Shown here: one piece after another, positions 29,840 through 41,072 of the stretch
Layout: each line of letters starts with the position of its first letter
Numbering within the stretch: the first letter of the stretch is position 1
From: Paenibacillus oryzae
Lineage (GTDB): Bacteria > Bacillota > Bacilli > Paenibacillales > Paenibacillaceae
Direction of reading: 5' to 3'
Assembly (NCBI RefSeq): GCF_001675045.1
Contig: NZ_LYPA01000027.1
Coordinates: 29,378-93,377, forward strand
DNA: 64,000 nucleotides
Translations under genes and position numbers: made by a program
Notes under the pieces: generated by a model
Databases searched by the model: none
What the model saw: only the letters and a program-made list of their open reading frames with translations
Told to the model about the DNA's origin: nothing

Positions 29840-30916
29840 TTAAATTTGCCTGTCAATGAACATCTGCTCTTGAATCCGCTTCAAGCCATCCTTTATCGCC
29901 CTTGCCCGAACCTCTCCAATGCCATCTACCTCATCCAGCTCTTCGATCGTCGCCATCAAAATACGCGGAAGATGCTGAAACCGTTCCACGAGATTATTCA
30001 TAATGACCAGCGGCAAACGCGGTATTTTCCCAAGCAGACGATAACCTCTTGGCGATACCGATTCCTCCGCCACATTATGCCCTTGTGGGTAGCCCAGCAG
30101 TCGAACAATCGGCGCACCGTCCAGTTGTTCGTCGGAGCTCAGCTTTTTCAGACCCGCGCGTATTTCCTTAATCTTGTCGTCACTGTTATCCTTGGCATAA
30201 TCCTTGATCAAATACCAGGCGTCCTCTTCAACGCCTCCTACCAGCTCATCCATCTGCATGCTGATCAGGCGGCCTTCGGTTCCAAGCTCGTTGATGTACC
30301 GGTTAATTTCCGTTTTGACCCGAAGCACCATCTCCAGCCGTTGAATAACATGCGCGACCTCTTGTAAGGTAACCAGTTCTTCAAACTCCAGCGCCGACAG
30401 GTTTGTCAGCGATTGAGAAAGCACCGCCTTATATTTCTCAAGCGTCTGGATCGCCTGATTGGCTTTTGTAAGGATAACGCCGATATCCTTAAGCGAATAC
30501 CTCAAATTACCTTGGTATAACGTAATGACATTCCGCCGCTGGGAAATAGATACAACCAGCTTGCCGGTTTGCTTAGCCACGCGCTCTGCCGTTCTATGAC
30601 GAATGCCGGTTTCAATGGACGGAATCGTACTGTTGGGAATCAGCTGCGTATTGGCGTACAAAATGCGCCGCATGTCCTCGCTCATAATGATGGCGCCGTC
30701 CATTTTGGCCAGCTCATATAAATAATTGGAGGAAAAGTCGCAGTTAATGGAAAAACCTCCGTCTACTACCTCCATAACCTCTGGACTGTACCCCACTACA
30801 ATAAGCGCGCCGGTTTTGGCTCTGAGCACATTTTCCAGCCCTTCCCGAAAGGGGGTCCCTGGCGCTACTAGCTGCAAAAGCTGATTCATGACTTCCTGCT
30901 GAGTCTGTTCCTTCAT
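29840..30916 (-). CDS. disA: DNA integrity scanning diadenylate cyclase DisA
   Basis: A 358-residue octameric enzyme making c-di-AMP. The DAC domain has DGA at 73-75 and RHRTA at 106-110. A helical spine and a C-terminal HhH DNA-binding domain ([18 protein letters not shown]) follow. It starts 9 bases after radA, the usual partner in recombination surveillance. Confidence 0.96.
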   Translation of the reverse strand: MKEQTQQEVMNQLLQLVAPGTPFREGLENVLRAKTGALIVVGYSPEVMEVVDGGFSINCDFSSNYLYELAKMDGAIIMSEDMRRILYANTQLIPNSTIPSIETGIRHRTAERVAKQTGKLVVSISQRRNVITLYQGNLRYSLKDIGVILTKANQAIQTLEKYKAVLSQSLTNLSALEFEELVTLQEVAHVIQRLEMVLRVKTEINRYINELGTEGRLISMQMDELVGGVEEDAWYLIKDYAKDNSDDKIKEIRAGLKKLSSDEQLDGAPIVRLLGYPQGHNVAEESVSPRGYRLLGKIPRLPLVIMNNLVERFQHLPRILMATIEELDEVDGIGEVRARAIKDGLKRIQEQMFIDRQI

Positions 30917-30925
30917 CTGTGCCCC

Positions 30926-32293
30926 CTATCCAAGCGCTGCTTTAAGTGCTTCCGATACTGTATTAACACCAATTACTTCTATACCTTGGGGCGTTTTCCA
31001 CCCCTTCAGGCTTTTCTCCGGCATAATTACCCTTTTGAAACCAAGCTTCTCCGCTTCCTTGACGCGTTGCTCCGCACGGGAGACCGCTCTTACCTCGCCT
31101 GTCAGGCCAACCTCTCCAAAAATAACGTCATACGGCTTTGTTGGAGCATCGCGAAAGCTGGAAGCCAGACTTACAGCAGCAGCCAAATCCACCGCCGGTT
31201 CATCCAGCTTTACTCCGCCCGCTACATTCAAATAGGCGTCTTGTGTTTGGAGAAACATCCCGTTGCGCTTCTCCAGCACCGCAATAATAAGCGCCATCCG
31301 ATGATGATCGATTCCCGTGGACATTCGCCGGGGGGAAGGAAAATGAGTCGTAGCCACAAGCGCCTGAAGCTCCACAAGCACAGGACGAGTTCCTTCCATG
31401 CTGGCGACAACCGTGGAGCCGGATACGCCGAGCGGCCGCTCCGACAGAAACAGCTCCGACGGGTTCGACACCTCGCGCAGCCCGTCCTCCGTCATTTCGA
31501 ATATGCCAATTTCGTTCGTGGAGCCAAAGCGGTTTTTGACGGCCCGAAGCAGCCGGTACGTATGATGACGCTCTCCCTCAAAATAAAGGACGCAATCCAC
31601 CATATGCTCCAGCAGACGCGGTCCCGCAATAGCGCCTTCCTTGGTGACGTGTCCAACAAGCACCGTGGCTACGCCCTTGATTTTGGCCGTGCGCATAAAA
31701 TGAGCGGTGCATTCCCTGACCTGGGAAACAGAGCCAGGCGCCGACTCCACGCGGGGGTCGTACACGGTTTGAATGGAGTCAATAACGAGAAATTGCGGAT
31801 TGACAGATTCTATCGCATCATTAATATGCTCCATATTGGTTTCACACAGCACAAAGAGGTTTTCCGAAAGCGCTCCCAGCCGATCTGCCCGCAGCTTGGT
31901 CTGCCTGACGGATTCCTCGCCTGAAATATACAGCACCCTCAGTCCTTTGCTCGCCAGCGCATGCGAGGTTTGCAGCAGGAGCGTCGACTTGCCGATGCCG
32001 GGGTCGCCGCCTACCAAAATAAGAGAGCCTGGCACCACCCCGCCGCCAAGCACACGATTAAGCTCCACCATCCTCGTTTCAATACGAGGCTCCTGCCCGC
32101 TCTCTATATGTATGATGGATTGGGCTTTTTCTTTCGTATGGATTCCCGATAAGCCAACTCCCTTGGTCTTAACGACGGTTTCCTTTTCCTCCACCATCGT
32201 ATTCCAGGCGTTGCAGCCGGGGCATTTTCCCATCCATTTGGGTGATTCAGCGCCACAATCGGTGCACACAAACTTCAATTTTATTTTGGCCAT
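30926..32293 (-). CDS. radA: DNA repair protein RadA
   Basis: A 455-residue RecA/DnaB-like ATPase. A zinc finger uses Cys10, Cys13, Cys24 and Cys27. Walker [11 protein letters not shown] is at 95-104, the RadA-specific KNRFGS motif is present, and the Lon-like C-terminal domain runs to the end. It is co-transcribed with disA. Confidence 0.96.
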   Translation of the reverse strand: MAKIKLKFVCTDCGAESPKWMGKCPGCNAWNTMVEEKETVVKTKGVGLSGIHTKEKAQSIIHIESGQEPRIETRMVELNRVLGGGVVPGSLILVGGDPGIGKSTLLLQTSHALASKGLRVLYISGEESVRQTKLRADRLGALSENLFVLCETNMEHINDAIESVNPQFLVIDSIQTVYDPRVESAPGSVSQVRECTAHFMRTAKIKGVATVLVGHVTKEGAIAGPRLLEHMVDCVLYFEGERHHTYRLLRAVKNRFGSTNEIGIFEMTEDGLREVSNPSELFLSERPLGVSGSTVVASMEGTRPVLVELQALVATTHFPSPRRMSTGIDHHRMALIIAVLEKRNGMFLQTQDAYLNVAGGVKLDEPAVDLAAAVSLASSFRDAPTKPYDVIFGEVGLTGEVRAVSRAEQRVKEAEKLGFKRVIMPEKSLKGWKTPQGIEVIGVNTVSEALKAALG

Positions 32294-32372
32294 TCCGAAC
32301 TCCTTCAGAAGGATCTTCTCATGTTTCTCATTAGTTTACCTTGAGTTTACCATCATATGCCCGATGTAGAAA

Positions 32373-32401
32373 GGCTTAACGCTCACAAATTTCCTTGTCA
32401 A
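32373..32401 (-). promoter_or_regulatory. Weak candidate promoter of radA-disA
   Basis: TTGACA (32396-32401) with TAAGCC (32373-32378) after 17 bases. The -35 is perfect but the -10 is poor. Confidence 0.4.
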
Positions 32402-32565
32402 ATTTCACACAAAACGGGCAATCCCTTGTTATTCATGGGAATGCGGGAATTTATTTAATGCTTCTTCTTATAAAAAATATTTTTTAAATGATACTTTTAT
32501 CCACTTTTTCCGTTCTTATTATAAGATACCCATATGCAGGAAGCACATTCAAAAAGGAGATGCCT

Positions 32566-32920
32566 ATGAAAAAACCAGCTTCTATTCTGGTTTTCGCCTT
32601 ATTGTTAACAACAATCCAAGGGCGATCTTGTAAAGGCGCCTCTTGTTCAGAATTGGATTACAGGCGGTGTTGACCCCGGCTCCTATTCCAAGGGAATAAC
32701 TTATCAATTTCTGGATAAGGAAGGTCAAGCTCTCGAGAAGCTTGAAATCTATTACCGCAACAACGATTTTCCGGCAGAGCTTTTGGCTCCTTATCCGCCC
32801 GCGCTGCTCCATGACGCCATTTCGGACAAGTGGTTCCTGTATGAGCCCGAGGATGCCATCGATCAACTTTTTAACATGGCTTTAGAGCAAGGGTTCTGGG
32901 TCCAAATCAGCAGCCCGTAG
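32566..32920 (+). pseudogene. Small secreted protein gene broken by a frameshift
   Basis: A good AAGGAGAT site precedes ATG at 32566. The first frame encodes a signal peptide (MKKPASILVFALLLTTIQG) and then stops at about 32673. A second frame, open from about 32610, continues DLVKAPLVQNWITGGVDPGS for roughly 100 codons to a TAG at 32918-32920. Joining them near 32620 gives a plausible ~115-residue exported protein, so one base appears inserted or two deleted. The family is not recognised. A sequencing error is possible. Confidence 0.6.
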
Positions 32921-32981
32921 AATTCCATCAAAAACAGATAGAATATTTATTCAGTCATTCCGTAATGCATCATACGTCAAT

Positions 32982-33037
32982 AAAAAAGCAAGCTTCAGGA
33001 ATGCGGGGTAATGACCGCTTTCCGAAGCTTGCTTTTT
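32982..33037. terminator. Bidirectional terminator between the broken gene and clpC
   Basis: AAAAAGCAAGCTTC and GAAGCTTGCTTTTT form a 14-bp stem with T-runs on both strands. It ends clpC (minus) and the 32566 transcript (plus). Confidence 0.85.
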
Positions 33038-33101
33038 GTTGAGCACAGACTTTAATCTGAACAGGAACAGCCTTCCGGCGCTCCATGCTTTCCTTCTTTA
33101 C

Positions 33102-35561
33102 TTATTGACCGGCTGGCTGCTCCTGCGCCGGGTCGTGAATCGTTTTGGTAACAATCAGGGCGCCGTCCTTTTCATCAATGACAAAGGTGTCTCCTTTTTG
33201 TATCAGGCCCATCAGCAAATCCTCGGACAAACGGTCCTCGATGTGCTTCTGGATGGCTCTGCGCAATGGACGCGCTCCATATTGCGGATCGTAACCCTCT
33301 TTAGCCAGGAACGACTTGGCCGCATCCGTCAGCGTAAACTCAACCTGCTGCTCGCGCAGGCGCTTGCGCAGCTCGTCGGACATAAGCGTAACGATTTGAG
33401 CGATATGCTCTTCGCCCAGCGAATGGAACACAATCGTTTCGTCGATCCGGTTCAGGAACTCCGGACGGAAGCTCTTTTTCAGCTCGGCCATTACTTTGTC
33501 CTTCATCATGCTGAAGTCGCGGCCTGCATCCTGCACCGCCGTAAAGCCAAGCGAGGAATTTTTCTTGATTTGATCGGCGCCAACGTTGGACGTCATAATG
33601 ATCAGCGTATTGCGGAAATCGACCACGCGGCCTTTGGAATCCGTCAGGCGGCCGTCCTCCAGCACCTGAAGCAAAATGTTGAATACTTCAGGATGCGCTT
33701 TTTCGATTTCATCCAGCAATACGACGGAATACGGCTTGCGGCGAACCTTCTCGGTCAGCTGGCCGCCTTCCTCATAACCCACATACCCTGGAGGCGCTCC
33801 AACCAATCTGGAGGTGGAGTGCTTCTCCATATATTCGGACATGTCGATGCGGATGACCGCATTTTCGTCGCCAAACATGGACTCAGCCAGCGCTCTTGCC
33901 AGCTCCGTCTTGCCGACCCCGGTTGGACCAAGGAAGATAAACGAGCCGATAGGACGTTTCGGGTCCTTGAGACCCGCTCTGGCCCGACGAATCGCGCGCG
34001 AAACGGATTTAACGGCTTCCTCCTGGCCAATAACGCGATCATGCAGGATGTCTTCCATCTTCAGCAGGCGTTCCGTTTCCTCTTCCGCCAGCTTGCTGAC
34101 CGGTATGCCGGTCCAGCTTGCCACAACCTGGGCAATATCCTCCGGCGTCACCTCGGAATCGGTACGGCCTTGCTTTTCTTTCCACTGATTTTTGGTTACG
34201 TCAAGCTCCTCGCGGATTTTTTGCTCCGTGTCGCGCAGCGCTGCCGCTTTTTCGAATTCCTGGCTTTGAACAGCCGCGTCCTTCTCCTTGCGGATATCGT
34301 CCAGACGGTTCTCAAGCTGCTTCAGGTTTGGCGGTACAGTGTAGGAGTTCAGCCTTACCTTGGAGCTGGCTTCGTCAATCAGGTCGATGGCTTTATCGGG
34401 CAAGAACCGGTCCGTAATATAACGATCGGACAGCTTTACAGCTTGCTCGATGGATTCGTCGGTAATTTTGACGCGGTGATGCGCCTCGTAACGATCACGC
34501 AGTCCGTGCAGGATCTGGATGGCCTCCTCAACAGAAGGCTGATCAACCGTAATCGGCTGGAAACGGCGCTCAAGCGCGGCGTCCTTTTCAATGTATTTGC
34601 GGTATTCATCCAGCGTTGTCGCGCCGATGCATTGCAGCTCGCCGCGGGCAAGCGAAGGCTTGAGAATATTGGAGGCGTCAATTGCGCCCTCCGCGCCGCC
34701 TGCTCCGATCAGCGTATGCAGCTCGTCAATGAACAAAATAATATTTCCCGCCTGGCGGATTTCGTCCATAATCTTTTTCAGGCGATCTTCGAATTCGCCC
34801 CGGTATTTGGTGCCCGCTACAACAGAGCCCATATCCAGCGTCATAACGCGTTTGTCGCGCAGCGTTTCCGGAATTTCATTGGCGATAATTTTTTGGGCAA
34901 GGCCTTCGGCAATTGCCGTTTTTCCAACGCCGGGTTCCCCGATAAGCACCGGGTTATTTTTGGTCCGGCGGCTAAGCACCTGAATAACGCGTTCAATTTC
35001 CTTGCCGCGGCCAATAACAGGGTCCAGATTGCCCTCCTTGGCATAGGCGGTCAAGTCGCGAGCCAATCCGTCCAGCGTAGGCGTGCTCACGTTAGCCTGA
35101 GCGCCATGATTGCTGGATACCGCTTCGCTGCTTCCAAGCAGCTGCAAAACCTGCTGGCGAGCCTTGTTCAGGCTGATGCCAAGGTTGTTAAGCACACGAG
35201 CCGCTACACCTTCGCCTTCGCGAATAAGGCCAAGCAGAATATGCTCTGTGCCAACGTAGGTATGGCCAAGCTTTCTGGCTTCATCCATGGAAAGCTCGAT
35301 AACTTTTTTGGCGCGAGGCGTATAAGCGATGTTGTTAGGCTGCTCCTGGCCGCGTCCAATCAGCGCCTCCACTTCATCCTGAATTTTTTCAAGTCCCAGT
35401 CCCAGACCGGTCAAGGCTTTGGCGGCAATGCCTTCGCCTTCACGAATAAGTCCCAACAGTATATGCTCCGTGCCGATATTGTTATGGCCAAGACGAACCG
35501 CTTCCTCCTGAGCCAATGCCAGCACCTTCTGCGCTCGTTCCGTAAATCGTCCAAACATCAT
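33102..35561 (-). CDS. clpC: ATP-dependent Clp protease ATPase ClpC
   Basis: An 819-residue AAA+ unfoldase that works with ClpP. Two Clp-N repeats ([14 protein letters not shown] ... [16 protein letters not shown]), AAA1 with Walker A GEPGVGKT, a UVR-type middle domain and AAA2 with GPTGVGKT are all present. It begins in a 4-base ATGA overlap with mcsB and is the last gene of the CtsR operon. Confidence 0.97.
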   Translation of the reverse strand: MMFGRFTERAQKVLALAQEEAVRLGHNNIGTEHILLGLIREGEGIAAKALTGLGLGLEKIQDEVEALIGRGQEQPNNIAYTPRAKKVIELSMDEARKLGHTYVGTEHILLGLIREGEGVAARVLNNLGISLNKARQQVLQLLGSSEAVSSNHGAQANVSTPTLDGLARDLTAYAKEGNLDPVIGRGKEIERVIQVLSRRTKNNPVLIGEPGVGKTAIAEGLAQKIIANEIPETLRDKRVMTLDMGSVVAGTKYRGEFEDRLKKIMDEIRQAGNIILFIDELHTLIGAGGAEGAIDASNILKPSLARGELQCIGATTLDEYRKYIEKDAALERRFQPITVDQPSVEEAIQILHGLRDRYEAHHRVKITDESIEQAVKLSDRYITDRFLPDKAIDLIDEASSKVRLNSYTVPPNLKQLENRLDDIRKEKDAAVQSQEFEKAAALRDTEQKIREELDVTKNQWKEKQGRTDSEVTPEDIAQVVASWTGIPVSKLAEEETERLLKMEDILHDRVIGQEEAVKSVSRAIRRARAGLKDPKRPIGSFIFLGPTGVGKTELARALAESMFGDENAVIRIDMSEYMEKHSTSRLVGAPPGYVGYEEGGQLTEKVRRKPYSVVLLDEIEKAHPEVFNILLQVLEDGRLTDSKGRVVDFRNTLIIMTSNVGADQIKKNSSLGFTAVQDAGRDFSMMKDKVMAELKKSFRPEFLNRIDETIVFHSLGEEHIAQIVTLMSDELRKRLREQQVEFTLTDAAKSFLAKEGYDPQYGARPLRRAIQKHIEDRLSEDLLMGLIQKGDTFVIDEKDGALIVTKTIHDPAQEQPAGQ

Positions 35562-36643
35562 TGTTCCGCACCCCCAAGATTCGTTTGACTACCTAATTTC
35601 TCCCTGATTAAATCTGCTCTCCGGCAATCCCTTTGCTCGGCGCTCATCTTTTCATTAAACGTCTGTTGAAGGAAGCCGGGCTGCGTCATCACCAGCAGCT
35701 CATTCATTACCTGCGGCGTTATATGGGGCAATATACCCAAATCCGCGCCTAATCTAACATCGGACAACCGCTGAGCCGCTTCCTTGGAATCCATAATAAG
35801 CGCATGCGACAAAATGCCGTAGGAGCGTCTTACCCGATCCTCAACCCGCACTCGGGATTCCTCCAGCAGCCGCTTGCGCGCCGCTCGTTCATGCTCCACA
35901 ATTTGCTTGGCTACTCCGTGCAGATTGTCGATAATTTCTTCCTCGGAAAGCCCGAGCGTAATTTGATTGGAGATTTGAAACAGGTTGCCCAATGCTTCGC
36001 TGCCCTCTCCGTAAAGCCCCCGAACCGCCAGCCCCACCTGGGTAACGGCGGACAGGATACGGTTAATCTGCTGCGTCAGCACAAGCGCGGGCAAATGCAT
36101 CATGACCGATGCCCGGATGCCTGTTCCTACATTAGTAGGACATGTCGTCAAATATCCCCGCTTTTCATCAAACGCATAATCCGCGACTTCCTCGAATTTA
36201 TCATCAATGCCGTTTGCCAGCGCCCAAGCCTCGGCAATTTGAAAGCCGGGATACAGACATTGAATGCGCAAATGGTCTTCTTCGTTAATCATTATGCTTA
36301 CTGCTTCGTTATCGCTCAGCATGACGGCTCCGCCGCGCGATTCATTGGCAAGCGCCGGACTGATCAGATGCTTCTCTACCAGCACCCTTTTGTCAAGCTC
36401 GCTGAGATCGGAAAGCAGGATAGTATCAAATTTGCCTATATCGTTAAGCTGCCCCTCTTCGTTGACAGCCGTCAGCTGCTTCTGAACCTCGATAGCCTGC
36501 TGCCCTGTCGCCAGGAGCGGGAACGGCTGATGTCTCAGATTGCGGGCCAGCCGTACCCTGCTGCTGATTACGACATCGCAATCGGGGCCGGTGTCGCGCA
36601 TCCAATCGCTAAGCGCATCACGCGAAAATCTGTGCTTGCTCAC
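35558..36643 (-). CDS. mcsB: Protein arginine kinase McsB
   Basis: A 361-residue kinase that marks proteins by arginine phosphorylation for ClpCP. The guanido-kinase-like domain has [11 protein letters not shown] and the catalytic-Cys segment [14 protein letters not shown]. The GTG at 36643 is preferred since AGGAAGGAG lies 8 bases upstream; a GTG nine bases earlier abuts it. Confidence 0.95.
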   Translation of the reverse strand: MSKHRFSRDALSDWMRDTGPDCDVVISSRVRLARNLRHQPFPLLATGQQAIEVQKQLTAVNEEGQLNDIGKFDTILLSDLSELDKRVLVEKHLISPALANESRGGAVMLSDNEAVSIMINEEDHLRIQCLYPGFQIAEAWALANGIDDKFEEVADYAFDEKRGYLTTCPTNVGTGIRASVMMHLPALVLTQQINRILSAVTQVGLAVRGLYGEGSEALGNLFQISNQITLGLSEEEIIDNLHGVAKQIVEHERAARKRLLEESRVRVEDRVRRSYGILSHALIMDSKEAAQRLSDVRLGADLGILPHITPQVMNELLVMTQPGFLQQTFNEKMSAEQRDCRRADLIREKLGSQTNLGGAEQ

Positions 36644-36670
36644 CAGACTCACTCCTTCCTATCTTCACCC

Positions 36671-37201
36671 TTATTGCTCCGACAGCTTTTTCTCCAGTTC
36701 CCGGATACGATCCCGCAAACCGGCTGCATCCTCAAATTCCTCTTGCTGAATATGGCCATGCATTTCCCGGCGCAGCTTCTCGATTTCCCGTTTGCACTGA
36801 ATCTGTCCGCCTGTCCGTTTTGGAACCTTCCCGCTATGCATTGTGCTGCTGTGTACACGCTTGAGAAGAGGGTCCAGACGTTCATTAAACGCCTCGTAAC
36901 ATGAGCTGCAGCCAAATCGTCCAATCTTGCTGAACTGTGCGTAGGTCATGCCGCACTCCTCGCAGCGAATTGGCGCTAGCGGCGCATTTCCTATTGCTGG
37001 CTGACCCGAAATTCCTGCTGCTCCAAAATCCAGCAGTCCGGACAAAAGGCTATGGATGGAGAACCCTCCGGGGGAACCCGGGATACCCTCGCCTTTTTCA
37101 CGGGCACAGGATTCGCAAATGTGAAATTCCGTCTTTTCGCCGTTAATGATTTTTTGAAAATGTAAACTTGCCGGCCTTTGGCCGCATTCCTGACAAATCA
37201 A
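36671..37201 (-). CDS. mcsA: McsB activator McsA
   Basis: A 176-residue zinc protein that activates McsB. CxxC pairs CQEC, CESC, CEEC and CSSC form two zinc sites, and the C-terminal UVR motif reads EFEDAAGLRDRIRELEKKL. It lies between ctsR and mcsB. Confidence 0.95.
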   Translation of the reverse strand: MICQECGQRPASLHFQKIINGEKTEFHICESCAREKGEGIPGSPGGFSIHSLLSGLLDFGAAGISGQPAIGNAPLAPIRCEECGMTYAQFSKIGRFGCSSCYEAFNERLDPLLKRVHSSTMHSGKVPKRTGGQIQCKREIEKLRREMHGHIQQEEFEDAAGLRDRIRELEKKLSEQ

Positions 37202-37226
37202 CGTTAGCCCCTCCCTTCCGCCGGTC

Positions 37227-37688
37227 CTATTTGACCAGCAACGAAATGAGCATGGACGTCAGCAATCTGGCTCTCATCTCATCACGGGCAGGCAGCATAA
37301 GCGCTATCGTGTCCCTGTGAATGGCTGCGCGCAGCATATTGGCCTCGCGCTTCGAGACGATTCCCGCTTCCTCCAGCTGATAAATCAGCCCTTCCGCGGC
37401 AGCCTGATCGACGCTGTGTCCAATGGTGCCCTCAAAATGCTGCTGAAGACTCTTGAATGCCGGAAGATCCACTCGCTGAATCCGAATGTATCCGCCGCCG
37501 CCCCGCTTACTCTCAACCATGTAGCCCTTCTCCAAAGTAAATCTCGTGCTGATTACATAGTTGATTTGCGACGGCACGCAGGAGAACCGATCCGCCAGCT
37601 CATTGCGTTGAATCTCAACAGCGCCTTCCTCGCTTCCATCAAGCAACTGCTTCAAATAATGTTCAATGAGGTCGGAAATGTTACGCAA
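37227..37688 (-). CDS. ctsR: Transcriptional repressor CtsR
   Basis: A 153-residue winged-helix repressor of class III heat-shock genes. The N-terminal HTH with RFSCVPSQINYVISTRF and the glycine wing SKRGGGGYIRI are intact. It is the first gene of ctsR-mcsA-mcsB-clpC and has its own operator upstream, so it represses itself. Confidence 0.96.
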   Translation of the reverse strand: MRNISDLIEHYLKQLLDGSEEGAVEIQRNELADRFSCVPSQINYVISTRFTLEKGYMVESKRGGGGYIRIQRVDLPAFKSLQQHFEGTIGHSVDQAAAEGLIYQLEEAGIVSKREANMLRAAIHRDTIALMLPARDEMRARLLTSMLISLLVK

Positions 37689-37708
37689 ATCACCAGCCTC
37701 CCATTGAC

Positions 37709-37761
37709 TTTGACTTTCTTTGACTTTAATTTTATTATACGCAAAACAAAGCCGAGGTCAA
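37709..37761 (-). promoter_or_regulatory. CtsR-controlled sigma-A promoter
   Basis: TTGACC (37756-37761), 16-base spacer, perfect TATAAT (37734-37739). Just downstream is the heptad repeat AGTCAAAGAAAGTCAAA (37709-37725), an exact match to the CtsR box, covering the start-site region. Confidence 0.93.
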
Positions 37762-37843
37762 GTGCCTTCGTTTAAATTTTCTGACGATTCCGCACTGCCT
37801 CCCAAATGCCCGTCAGCACTCTCAAAAAGTGCGATTCCATGCC

Positions 37844-37881
37844 AAAAAAGCGCACCGCTTTTCCACTTAGGTTGGTGCGCT
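37844..37881 (-). terminator. Terminator of the isd-like/hssRS operon
   Basis: AGCGCACC/GGTGCGCT stem followed on the minus strand by TTTTTT, 55 bases after the hssS stop. It insulates the ctsR promoter. Confidence 0.85.
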
Positions 37882-37936
37882 GCATACAAAAATATACCTC
37901 TGGCCTTTATTTTCCTGGATCATCGGCCCGCTTCCT

Positions 37937-39346
37937 TTAGCTATTGGACGATCGTCCGGTTGTCTTATTTATTTTGGGCAGCCGCACCAAAAACGCCGTT
38001 CCTTTCCCAACGCTGCTCTGCACCTTGATCTCGCCGCCATGCAGCTTGATTATTTCCCAAACGATGGATAGCCCAAGCCCCGTGCTGCCCGCACCTCTCT
38101 GCCTTGCGCCGTCTCCGCGATAAAACCGGTCAAAAATATAAGGCAGCTGCTCCTCCGGAATGCCGTTCCCATTATCGGAAATATGAACGCTGGTCCAGCC
38201 GTTCTCCTCATAAGCCTTGACTTCGATAGAGCGGCCTTCCGCTATATGCTTCACCGCGTTGGACAGCAGATTGGACCAAACCTGCATAAGCAGCACCTCA
38301 TCCCCGAAGACATTAAGGTCCGCAGGTATCTGCATCCGAACCGCAAGCCCTTTTTCAGTCAGCTGCCAGTCCAGCAATTTGAGGCTTTGCCTGAGCTGGG
38401 TTTTTACGGAGAATAGAGTTTTGGCAATAGCCTGCTTGTCATGATCCAGCTTGGACAGCAAAAGAAGCTGTCTGCTGAGAGCCGTCAAATGACGCGCCTC
38501 CTGACCGATGATGCCGGCATAATACAGCCGTTGCTCATGATCAAGCTCATCCTGCAGCAGCGTATCCGCAAAGCCCTGTATGGAAGCGAGAGGCGAATGG
38601 ATTTCATGCGAGACGTTGGCGACAAATTCCTTCCTCGCTTTGTCCGATCGCTCCAGTTGACTGCTCATGATTTGAAAATGGGAAGCAAGCTGCCCTATTT
38701 CATCCTTCCGCCTGGTAGGAAGCCGGAGGTTAAAGTCGCCTTGGGCGATTCTTTTGGTCGCCTCTGTCAAAAAAGTAATCGGCTGCACCAGATAGCGGGT
38801 GCTAAGCAGAAAATAAGGAATACTGAACAGAATCGACAATACCAGAATCATGGCAAAAAAGACCCGCAGCTCGCCAAATTGCAACGAAACATCCGGCCGT
38901 AAAAATAACGCATATCTTTTGTCGCCAGCCTCAAGCGGCAGCCCTACCGAATTTTCCAGGCTATTTCTAAAATACCCCGTTATAAGGAGATGGCTCGGAA
39001 AGCCGGCCACCCCATGATACTGCCCGCCCTCCAGCACCTCATCCACAACGGCTTGCGGTAATTCCGGCCTCCGAAAAGCTCCTCCATAAAATGTCCCCGT
39101 TCCATCCTCGCCGTATAAATAGAGCTGATAACCCAAATCCGCGGCATTTTGCAAATAGGACTGGAGCAGCTCGGGATTGCGCTGGACAAATTCGCGTATA
39201 TGCCCTGCGATGCCGGATAGCTTGACGTCATTGTAGGGCTTGAGCTTCCAGTGATAATACATATTGGAGACTACAAACCCCAGCAGACTGCTGAGCGTAA
39301 TGGTATAAATCGTAATAACGAATACGCGAAAATAAAGCGACCTCAT
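37937..39346 (-). CDS. hssS: HssS-like heme-sensing histidine kinase
   Basis: A 469-residue membrane kinase. TM1 (about 7-27) and TM2 (about 161-185) flank an extracellular domain. HAMP, phospho-acceptor His247 (NVSHEIHSP) and the N, G1 and G2 boxes (LLSNAVKH, DNGNGIP, GLGLSIV) follow. The sensor part shares HssS landmarks I know from staphylococci, such as YYH near residue 31, FYGGAFRRPEL and FLRPDVSLQFGELR. It overlaps hssR by 4 bases. The location beside NEAT and heme-oxygenase genes supports heme sensing; no hrtAB efflux genes are present here. Confidence 0.82.
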   Translation of the reverse strand: MRSLYFRVFVITIYTITLSSLLGFVVSNMYYHWKLKPYNDVKLSGIAGHIREFVQRNPELLQSYLQNAADLGYQLYLYGEDGTGTFYGGAFRRPELPQAVVDEVLEGGQYHGVAGFPSHLLITGYFRNSLENSVGLPLEAGDKRYALFLRPDVSLQFGELRVFFAMILVLSILFSIPYFLLSTRYLVQPITFLTEATKRIAQGDFNLRLPTRRKDEIGQLASHFQIMSSQLERSDKARKEFVANVSHEIHSPLASIQGFADTLLQDELDHEQRLYYAGIIGQEARHLTALSRQLLLLSKLDHDKQAIAKTLFSVKTQLRQSLKLLDWQLTEKGLAVRMQIPADLNVFGDEVLLMQVWSNLLSNAVKHIAEGRSIEVKAYEENGWTSVHISDNGNGIPEEQLPYIFDRFYRGDGARQRGAGSTGLGLSIVWEIIKLHGGEIKVQSSVGKGTAFLVRLPKINKTTGRSSNS

Positions 39347-40020
39347 GCCGTGCTTACCTCAAACTTGTAGCCGATGCCCCTTACGGTCTGGATGGCAAAG
39401 CTCCAGGCATTTTCAGAAAACCGTTTTCTGAGGCGTTTGATATGTACGTCCACCGTCCGCTCATCGCCTTCATAGCCAAGTCCCCACACAAGGCGGATCA
39501 GCTCCACGCGCGAGAAGAGTCGGCCGGGATATTGGGCCAGCTGCGCCAGCAGCTCAAATTCCTTTAGCGGCAAAAAAAACACCTCGTCGCCAGCCTGCAC
39601 CTCATAGTTTTTCCGGTCGATTATGATGCCCGACAGCTTGATCTGGTCGCTGGAGACAAGGGAGTACCGGCGAAACAAAGCCTTGATTCGAAACAGCAGC
39701 TCCGGCAATTCAAACGGCTTTGTGATGTAGTCATCCGTTCCGCTCAGGTACCCTTGCTCCTTGTCGCTAAGCTGATCTCGCGCCGTCAGCATAATAACCG
39801 GAATGTCAAAATGCTTGCGCACATATTGGCAAAGACGATATCCGTCAACCTCTGGCATCATAACATCCATAATAGCCAAATCAACAGCATTCCCATCCAG
39901 CAAACTCATCGCCTGTCGGCCATTTTCGGCTTCCAGCACCCGAAAGCCCTCTTGGACCATATAATGGCCAAGCAGCGCTCTGTAATTGGCATCATCATCC
40001 GTAATCAACACCTGTTTCAT
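39343..40020 (-). CDS. hssR: HssR-like response regulator
   Basis: A 225-residue OmpR/PhoB-family regulator. The receiver phospho-acceptor is Asp52 (IMDVMMPEVDG), and the winged-helix domain contains WGLGYEGDERTVDVHIKRLR. The stretch DIPVIMLTARDQLSDKE and SGTDDYITKPFE matches HssR closely. The ATG at 40020 has an AGGGGGAG site; an in-frame start at 40062 is less likely. It lies 55 bases after the permease gene and probably belongs to the same operon. Confidence 0.85.
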   Translation of the reverse strand: MKQVLITDDDANYRALLGHYMVQEGFRVLEAENGRQAMSLLDGNAVDLAIMDVMMPEVDGYRLCQYVRKHFDIPVIMLTARDQLSDKEQGYLSGTDDYITKPFELPELLFRIKALFRRYSLVSSDQIKLSGIIIDRKNYEVQAGDEVFFLPLKEFELLAQLAQYPGRLFSRVELIRLVWGLGYEGDERTVDVHIKRLRKRFSENAWSFAIQTVRGIGYKFEVSTA

Positions 40021-40075
40021 GAATAACTCCCCCTCCCTGCATCCTTTTGGGCAACATGTCAATCCGTCATTAACG

Positions 40076-41053
40076 TCAGCTCTTGCGATCGCTCCGCTTC
40101 AGCATATAGATGAGAAACGGCCCGCCAATAATCGTCATAATAATAGAAGCCGGAATTTCAACCGGGGCCAAAAGCGTACGTCCCAGCGTATCGGCAACCA
40201 GTATCAGGAGTGCTCCCCCAAGCGCGGAAAAAGGCAGCAAATACCGAAAGTCGGCTCCCAGCAGCAGCCTCCCGATATGCGGCACGAGCAGGCCGACAAA
40301 CATAATCAAGCCGCCCACCGCAGTTGCAACCGAAGCCAGCAATACCGCAACAGCGGATAAAATCAACCTTGTTCGCAGCACTCTCATGCCCAGGCTTTTC
40401 GCCGTTTCGTCCCGAAAGGCCAGCATATTGCACCAGCGGCCAAGTGGCATCGCAAGCAGAAGACCTATACCGCCGAAGATGCCCAAAAGCTGAACGTCGT
40501 CCCAGGTTTTCATGGTGAAAATAGATGAAACCGCCTGATTGACGCTTGTCACCGCATAGCTGCCGCGATAGTTAAACGACTGCCCCAAGCCCGTAAAGGT
40601 AGCGTTGATGGCTACACCGACCAAAATGAGTCGAAGCGGACTCAGCCCCGATTTCCATGACAACGAATAAACCAAATAACAGGCTAACGCTCCGCCCAGC
40701 ACCGATAATAGCGGCGACCAGAAATATAAAGCCGGGAACAGAGTCACAACGGTTAACGATACCAGTCCCGCTCCCGACGAAACGCCGATAATTCCCGGCT
40801 CCGCAAGCGGATTTTTCATAACGGCCTGCAATAATGCGCCGGATACGGAAAGCGCCGCTCCCGCCAGCATAGAAACGATGATGCGGGGAAAGCGCAAATC
40901 CTTGACAATCTGCGCCTGCTCGCTAAAGCCGCTGAAAAGGCTTTGCGCCAGCTCCAGCAGTCCAATCTTCAGGCTTCCAGTCGCAGCGGAATAAAGCGCA
41001 GCTGCGATTAACAGCAGCATCGTGCAGCCTAACACGATTATGGGCCTTGCCAT
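40076..41053 (-). CDS. isdF: Heme/iron ABC permease, IsdF-like (FecCD family)
   Basis: A 325-residue permease with about nine hydrophobic helices. FecCD landmarks are RFPRIIVSMLAGAALSVSG, NPLAEPGIIGVSSGAG and LLVPHIGRLLLG. The SFNYRGS segment in the middle recalls IsdF rather than siderophore permeases. It starts 19 bases after the heme lipoprotein gene. No ATPase gene follows; in staphylococci FhuC or a shared ATPase fills that role. Confidence 0.85.
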   Translation of the reverse strand: MARPIIVLGCTMLLLIAAALYSAATGSLKIGLLELAQSLFSGFSEQAQIVKDLRFPRIIVSMLAGAALSVSGALLQAVMKNPLAEPGIIGVSSGAGLVSLTVVTLFPALYFWSPLLSVLGGALACYLVYSLSWKSGLSPLRLILVGVAINATFTGLGQSFNYRGSYAVTSVNQAVSSIFTMKTWDDVQLLGIFGGIGLLLAMPLGRWCNMLAFRDETAKSLGMRVLRTRLILSAVAVLLASVATAVGGLIMFVGLLVPHIGRLLLGADFRYLLPFSALGGALLILVADTLGRTLLAPVEIPASIIMTIIGGPFLIYMLKRSDRKS

Positions 41054-41072
41054 CTGTCACAATCCTTTCGCA

